Assembly (NCBI GenBank): GCA_001949185.1
Contig: BDGG01000021.1
Span: 1 to 22,360 of the forward strand
Length of the DNA stretch: 22,360 nucleotides
Reading direction: 5' to 3'
From: Ramazzottius varieornatus
Taxonomy: Eukaryota; Tardigrada; Eutardigrada; Parachela; Ramazzottiidae
The position numbers and the translations under genes are program-made. Of this stretch, positions 17,088-22,360 are shown piece by piece; within the stretch, counting starts at the first letter, position 1, and every line of letters starts with the position of its first letter. Under the pieces are notes generated by a model, which saw nothing but the letters and a program-made list of their open reading frames with translations, was not told where the DNA came from and made no database searches.

Positions 17088-19867
17088 ATGACCGAAGCTG
17101 TCTCAGCGTTACCTGTCAGCGCGACCGTTGCCGACCGTCCACCACCACCTTTGTCCCCAGCCGACTACGGGCAGCCCAACGTTGCAGCGGACTGTACCTT
17201 GCTGGCCGATCAGTTCGATACCCTCTTGACTTTATTCCAGAACACACCCACTTCGTTGCTCGATGCTGTCAACGTTAATGCCTCGTTGGTTCCATCCACC
17301 AGCGCAGTCCACCTGCCCAACAGCGCAAAGCTGTCCGATGAAGAGGACCAGCAGCCTTCCGGCCGAAGTACACCACCGCTGGAGGTCCTGCAGAGGATAG
17401 CCCAGGAGGACCAGGATAAAGCCCTGATGGAAGCCCAAAGCAACCTATTTACTTGGAGCTTCAAAGAAGGAAGCTACTACGGCGCCGTCTTTGACGAAGG
17501 CCATTATGATCTGGACTGCTACGGAGAAGCAACTTACCGCTCCATTCAGGCATTCTTTGATAAACTACCGACATATAAACTGTGGTGGACAGCCAATGTC
17601 CAAGGTAACAGCCAGGGCATCAAGGAAGAAATGGCCTGCGATGCTGACCCACTGTACATCCATTCGTAAGTCACCAAACAATGACCTCCCCCCCCTTCCT
17701 TTTCAGCATCACAGGACTCTTTTTAGACAGCAACGCAAGCTCGCTTCTTTTCAATCAAGATTTGCTGCTCGAGTAAAGTAACGTATGACGTCATCGCGGA
17801 CTGCTTCACTAATGGCCGAACGCTGCTGAGAGTTTTGTGTTGTGGTGACGTCATGCGCTAGGTTGTCCGACATGTGACGTCTTTTGGCCGTAGATCAGGC
17901 TAAGTACGGATCCGTTGGTTCGGTTCTTTGGGACGTTGCTAACCAAAGGTCTGGTGGATACCTTTCGCAATGTTCTGAAAGTGGTACGAGCCAACCAAGC
18001 GGACTATGTTTATCGTTTCCAATGTGGAACTCTGACAGAAGATGACGTGCTGCTCAAGAAGGAACCTCAATTGCTCATCATCGTGGCCGACTTATTCGGC
18101 CAAATTGAAGCTCTACACAGGAATGGTTAGTTCCAACTCCGACGGTCGTGTTTCCGGTTTCCTGATTTGAGCGGAAGTTGATTACAGCTATGCACGAGGA
18201 AGCCTTCGGCAAGTGCCTGCAAGCCTTGAAGGAAAGCAGGGCAGACTATCAAGCCTATCTGCCGGTCATTGCCGACGTCTTGACCGTCTACTTATATAAC
18301 TTGGCCAAGTACTGTTCGCTGGATCAAGGACAGAGCCAAGCTGTAGCTAGCTGTCTGTTGGCCGACTTCTGGAGAGAAAAAGGTTGGACAGCTTGGCAGA
18401 GTCTTTTCCGTCCAACCTTGCCTAATCCAAGCTGAAACAGACTTGCGCTTGCAGGACATGAACTGTTCGCTTTCAAGCTGTACAGCGACGTTCTCTTTCT
18501 GGGCCAAAGCCGAGCCTGGTTCCTTCCCAGCAAGGAAGAGGAGCGGCTGTCCGATTATGCAGCCCGCCATCTCTTTCTCTGTTACATTCGCTGGGGCAAG
18601 GCACAGAGCAACCCGGAAGTGGCCGAAGGCTTCTTCAACAAGGCCAAGAAAGTGGCCGAACATCGTAAGCTCTCCGCAGCACTAAAACTAGTATATTATA
18701 AAAGTCATCGAAATCTTCAACATTGATTAGGCCCATGCCAATCTGTTTTGTTACAGTAAAAAAGACGGACTTGATAGCAACAGCGTTGGCCTATCTTGTC
18801 GAAGCCAACGCCTTTCTCAAGCGGATCGCCTTGGAAGGTTTTCGTGCTGTAAGCATAAACGATCTTGAGCACTACATTGTGATAGCAAAGGAGAACGAGC
18901 AATTATTAAAGTACAATATCCTATAGGAGCTTTTGGAACTTAAAGCCAAACTGGAGGCCGAAGGAACGTGGACTGAAGAGCTATCGCAGTTGTTTTCTTG
19001 GGCGGGAGCCCTGCTGGACCTTCGGTAAGTCCTTCCTTTGGTCAGACGACTAATTTCTATCGTTGGCTTCTTGACTAAGGGCAAGGAAACATCCTCAGGA
19101 CGCGGCGGAAAAAGTAAAGAGCTATATTGAGTTTCTGCAAAATGGAAACGATTTCTATCAGCTACATAAAGCCTACCGAGAACTGGCGCTCACCTACGAC
19201 TCGTTGGTAAGACTTCCCTTCCCTCTAGAAAATTTGAAAAATTCCCAAAAGGTTTGAAGATTCTCTTTGGGTGCTTTGACATACAGTTTTGAATGCGCCC
19301 ACTGCTAAATATTCAATATGAAATATTGGACGTCGGCAAATGAATCGAACACGATTGTTATATCGAGTGGCGCACGTTATCAGTGTGGGTGGCTGGCAGC
19401 GTGCGTCAGTTAGGGAAACGATCATGCTGATTTCTCAAGTGGCGTATGTTCGCGGTTTCATTGGCTTAGAGTGTGCGCCACTTGGTGTAGCGATGATATT
19501 TAAACCATTTGCTGAGGTTCATCTCGTTCCGTAGGATCGTACGCACATAGCGTTAGAGTTGTTCAAGTCAGCGTGGCAGTCAAGGCGGGTCTGTCCTCTC
19601 TTACCTGACGTCGAAGAGGTTGGTCTAAAACTGACGGACATCTCCATCGTCCCACCAAGCTACACTTACGACAATGTTGACTTTGTCCCGTACATCAAGC
19701 AAGTTTATGCTGACATCGCGGCGCCCGAACGACGAAAGCGTGCGCTGGACATTTGTCGGCTCTACCTGGAAACAAAACAGCCTGAAGAAACGCTCAGCGA
19801 AGACAGTCATCCACCTTTACCTTCCATCGACCACGAAATTCTTCGAAACGACCATGCTTCTTCGTGA
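17088..19867 (+). CDS. Unrecognised 619-residue, mainly helical protein (8 exons)
   Basis: Exons are 17088-17665, 17899-18125, 18188-18382, 18455-18664, 18757-18848, 18927-19024, 19080-19206 and 19535-19867. All introns are GT-AG and the phases close exactly to 619 residues, so the gene is almost certainly real. The first 120 residues are Ser/Pro/Thr-rich and probably disordered (RPPPPLSP, then acidic SDEEDQQPSGRSTPP). The rest reads as repeated amphipathic helices, such as LLADFWREKGHELFAFKLYS, YAARHLFLCYIRWGKA and AYRELALTYDSLDRTHIALE, resembling TPR or alpha-solenoid scaffolds. There is no signal peptide or membrane segment. I compared it from memory with Nup85, Nup107, KIF-binding protein (similar length), Zwilch and Integrator 8, and none matched convincingly. 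The last intron carries a palindromic repeat cluster. Confidence 0.82.
17786..17853. promoter_or_regulatory. Two perfect CRE-like TGACGTCA palindromes in intron 1
   Basis: TGACGTCA occurs at 17786-17793 and 17846-17853, 60 bases apart, with a third partial TGACGTCT at 17874. All lie in the first intron (17666-17898) of the unrecognised gene. The spacing and repetition are more than expected for an 8-base word, but CREB/ATF binding is only inferred. Confidence 0.4.
19364..19485. repeat. Cluster of two GTGGCGCAC palindromic units
   Basis: Units at 19364-19414 and 19436-19485 lie in intron 19207-19534 of the unrecognised gene. The second ends in a clean GTGTGCGCCACTTGG. This is the longest intron of the gene (328 bases), while most of the others are 55-92. 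Confidence 0.88.
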
Positions 19868-20423
19868 CAAACACCTTTCCAAACTTCGTTTATCAATAGA
19901 TGCTTTTCTTCCCAAACGTACAAGAAACTTCCTCACGTTCGAGAACCATTTAGACAAACAGCGTGGGATGACTGGGGGGAAAAATAGCGCATCTTCGTTT
20001 ATCGTCAAGCTTGGAATTCTTGAAGAACTGACAAGTGAAAAGTGTTCTTTGGTGAAACATTTGTAAGCGTCAGAAAACACATTTCTAGGCAATCATAAAA
20101 CGTACGTGGAATTCATGGAAAGGAAAATAAGACAAGACGACGACGAGTTTCTTATTGATGAACTGTGGTGACAACCGTCGTAGTGTTCTGCACAACGACG
20201 GTTTCCGGCTCATTATGCAGCATCATACTCTGCAAAAGCGACAGGTGATAAACATCATGACACGGGAGTTCAGCGAAGAAACTCGATGAGCGTGTAAGAC
20301 TGAGAGAAGGCGCCACTTGGAGAAGAAGCGAGCAGACTTGACAAGATCATTTTCACAAATAGCGCATGCTACCAGCCTATGACACTGGAAACGGACGCCA
20401 CTCGAGAAAACATTCGTGCCGAG
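19868..20423. other. Convergent gap between the unrecognised gene and the stathmin-like gene
   Basis: Two converging 3' ends face each other here. Open frames at about 19674-20092 are extensions or shadows of the preceding exon and match nothing. The right part contains palindromic repeat copies (20309-20404). No clear polyadenylation signal was located. Confidence 0.5.
20309..20404. repeat. GTGGCGCAC palindromic unit with a preceding half-unit, intergenic
   Basis: A right half (GGCGCCACTTGG, 20309-20320) is followed by a spacer with GACTTGACAAGATCATTTT. A decayed full unit follows at 20357-20404, with interior ACCAGCCTATGACACTGGAA. This is the only clear cluster outside an intron, so the family is not confined to introns. 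Confidence 0.8.
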
Positions 20424-21682
20424 TTAGCTGACCAAGCTTTTTATCGAAATTTCAGGGGAATAGTTTCGTACCTTCTCCTTCAGCTGCTTCTCAGCAGAAT
20501 CGTAGTATTGCTGACGCTGAGTGATGGCTTGCTCCCACTGCTCATTTAGAGCTTTCTCTTCTTCGGCACTTCGTTGATCCTTCTCGTTGTTCATCTTCTG
20601 GCTGATCTCATGAACTCTATCGTTCTGCAGGGCCAAGACAAAACCATCACTCACTCCCACTCACCCTTTGAACAGGAAATTTAAAGAAAGGCAGCCTTAC
20701 ATGTTCTTTGACTTTCTCGACCATCTCCATGAGCATCTGGTTGCGCTTGCCTTCACTGTCCGTAAACTTGGCATCCAGCTGCTGCAGACGCTGCATGAAC
20801 TCTTCAGACTGACGGTGAAGAACATCGCTATGACGATCCCCCTATAATGAAAAACCGACAAGACGTGGTGGATTTCGAAAACGACAATTGGAAGCGTCGT
20901 ACAGATATTTGAATAAACTAGCTAGTGGTTCTGACCACTGGAAAGGCCGAGCAAAGGAGGTAAACCATTGTAGAGCGAGCACTTTTACTTTTACTTGTGA
21001 CTCACAGTACGGATCCCCAGTAAAATTTTTAATCGCCCCGATCAAGTGGCGTGTCTTTTTTCAGTACTGTGTTTGCGATATCTGAAAGCTCGAAGAATCT
21101 GATCGTCCATTGAAATCTCGACAGACTTAAAAGGGCCTCGCTTCGCTCGGCCTGACAACAAAATCCGTTGTGGCGTAGCGTCACGTGGCACACAAGAAAG
21201 TATCGAGGGACCACGTGATCCTGTGAGCTACTATACCGAATTTAAAATTCGATTTTACCTCTTTTCGCAGACGAGAAATCAGGGCTTCGCGCTGAGCCTC
21301 CACGTTAGCCTGCGCGTTCTCCATTTTGGCTTCAATCTTTGCCTCAATAACCTCGACCTCTTTCTGGCGCTGTTCACGGGCTTTCTCAACCTTGAATGCC
21401 TCCTCGGCGCAGCGTGATCTGAGATCATTGATGGCTGACTGAAAGCACACAGACCATCAACACAGGACTCAATCAACCGGAGCGTCGTTCATACTGAAAA
21501 TATGATACTTGGAGTCTTACTTCTCGTCGAGCTTCAGCAGCTGCTAGCTTCTCCCGGATCTGCTCAGCCGTTAGGCCCGTGTTGTCACCGTTCTCGTCGC
21601 TATTGGAACGCCGGAGTATGCCCGTCTCCAGACTGACAGGTCCGACGGGGGAAGCGTTATCGAGGGTTACAGCGAAGGCCAT
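20424..21682 (-). CDS. Stathmin-like microtubule regulator (4 exons seen; 5' end uncertain)
   Basis: Stathmins bind tubulin dimers through a long helix with repeated segments. Exons are 21682-21521, 21438-21259, 20841-20701 and 20624-20424. Every join is phase 0 and the total is 227 residues (vertebrate stathmin 1 is 149). The signature LTAEQIREKLAAAEARRE (37-54) matches the stathmin-domain segment SLEEIQKKLEAAEERR. Beyond it lies a continuous charged helix (KVEKAREQRQKEVEVIEAKI, EFMQRLQQLDAKF, EKALNEQWEQAI). Residue 54 onward is longer than in vertebrates. The ATG at 21682 is a minimum start: the frame is open to an acceptor at 21726 that needs an upstream exon. The last exon may end by splicing at AAG|GTACGA (about 20474) instead of the stop at 20424. 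Confidence 0.82.
21044..21054. repeat. Isolated arm of the GTGGCGCAC family
   Basis: CAAGTGGCGTGTC resembles a left arm with two changes and has no partner. It lies in the stathmin-like intron 20842-21258 and is probably a remnant. Confidence 0.4.
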
Positions 21683-22360
21683 CCCGCTGCGACGAACACG
21701 GACAGGTGAACCAACTCCCTCGACTGCAACAAAGTACCGCGCATCAGTCAGGTATCATGCAACCTTCAGGGGATACTTGGAGATTCGAACAACCAACAAG
21801 AAGCGCGGAGGTGCAAGGGAAACACTACGAAACAGACCACAGTGAGAGAGTACTAAATTACCGTCTTCCATCGTCGTCTGTCCGTCCAGTCCAGCGTCCC
21901 CCGTACCATTGGTGCGCGACATCTTTGCTGAAACGTGTCCACGAGGGTACTTAAGCAAACTTTGACGTCTGAGAATTCTAAGGAAGCAACGAAGGACCTA
22001 CGGAGATGGGAAGGAAACAGTGGAGGAAAGTTCAAGAATGCCTGAATGCGGAATCGCGGTTCCTACGGGCCTACTGTAATCTCCGTACATTGATTGCTTG
22101 TTATTGCAGCGACAATGTGAGGTGGGCGGGAACGCGTTAAGTACAAGTATAACACTTTGTTGTGCTGAGTACTGGTACTTTTCTTCGCTGGAGGACATGA
22201 CGGAGTGATTGATAATGTTGATTGATCGGAATGCCGATAACTCCTCGGCCATAAGGAATTTTTTGTCAGCTTGTTTATCGCTCCTTACTGCTGCGACAAT
22301 ACTCGAAACACCCAAGGTCTTACCGGGAGAATATCGTCGTCTGGAGGATTTGTATGGGCC
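21683..22360. other. Upstream region of the stathmin-like gene
   Basis: The stretch up to 21725 continues the stathmin-like reading frame to an acceptor TTGCAG, so it is probably coding or 5' untranslated exon. Beyond it lies the right arm of the inverted repeat, then about 330 bases without a recognised feature. A short minus-strand ATG frame (MSSSEEK, about 22199) ends near a GT but is in the wrong phase to join the exon at 21725. Confidence 0.4.
21828..22031. repeat. Right arm of the window-spanning inverted repeat
   Basis: Reverse complement of 1-203, with a few substitutions and one-base indels. The inner edge at 21828 (CGAAACAGACC) is sharp; flanking sequence on both inner sides is unrelated. 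The outer edge continues to GAAAGT, matching base 1 of the window. It lies upstream of, or in the first intron of, the stathmin-like gene. Confidence 0.85.

Noticed and set aside
17088-19867. Identification of the 8-exon gene as KIF-binding protein
   Set aside because: Length is similar (619 against about 621), and both are helical, but no motif-level agreement could be found by eye.
1-22360. tRNA, rRNA or other structured RNA genes
   Set aside because: No cloverleaf with an internal GGTTCGAAT-type B box, and no rRNA-like stretch, was found in reading both strands. The hairpins seen belong to repeats.

Overview
This window is animal nuclear DNA. Every recognised gene is split by GT-AG introns of about 55 to 750 bases (one, enlarged by an inserted element, is about 1.4 kb). 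The products are eukaryotic: CCR4-NOT subunit 3, a bubblegum-type acyl-CoA synthetase, a MATH-BTB protein, an SFT2 vesicle-traffic protein and a stathmin-like protein. Stathmin and bubblegum synthetases point to Metazoa. The high gene density and short introns suggest a compact invertebrate genome, but the species cannot be fixed from sequence alone. Exon models were built by hand by matching reading phase across each intron. The main ones close in frame: 801 codons plus stop for CNOT3, 725 for ACSBG and 619 for the unrecognised gene.

Layout: 1-203 is one arm of an inverted repeat whose partner is at 21828-22031. On the minus strand, 7224 down to 453 is a 17-exon CNOT3 gene. Head-to-head with it, from about 7500 to 8283 on the plus strand, is a small gene with a double-stranded-RNA-binding domain. 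ACSBG (8 exons, plus) runs from 8886 to 12404. A MATH-BTB gene (2 exons, minus) lies at 12980-15553, with a foldback element in its only intron. An intronless SFT2-family gene (plus) is at 15936-16418. An unrecognised 8-exon gene (plus) is at 17088-19867. A stathmin-like gene (minus) is at 20424-21682 and may have an unseen first exon further right. The genes are mostly housekeeping and do not form an obvious pathway: mRNA deadenylation, RNA binding, lipid activation, ubiquitin-ligase adaptor, Golgi traffic and microtubule regulation.

The most striking signal is in the non-coding DNA. A family of short palindromic units of about 45-60 bases begins near AAGTGGCGCAC and ends near GTGCGCCACTTGG. 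They recur as clusters of two or three in eight separate introns, in five genes counting a stathmin remnant, and in one intergenic region. I count about 21 recognisable hairpins plus half-copies. One copy was split by a later 474-base element with its own terminal inverted repeats. Three further structured elements are present: a 137-base hairpin element, a GGAATTCC-rich element, and a 955-base foldback with about 268-base arms and a nested 26-base inverted repeat.
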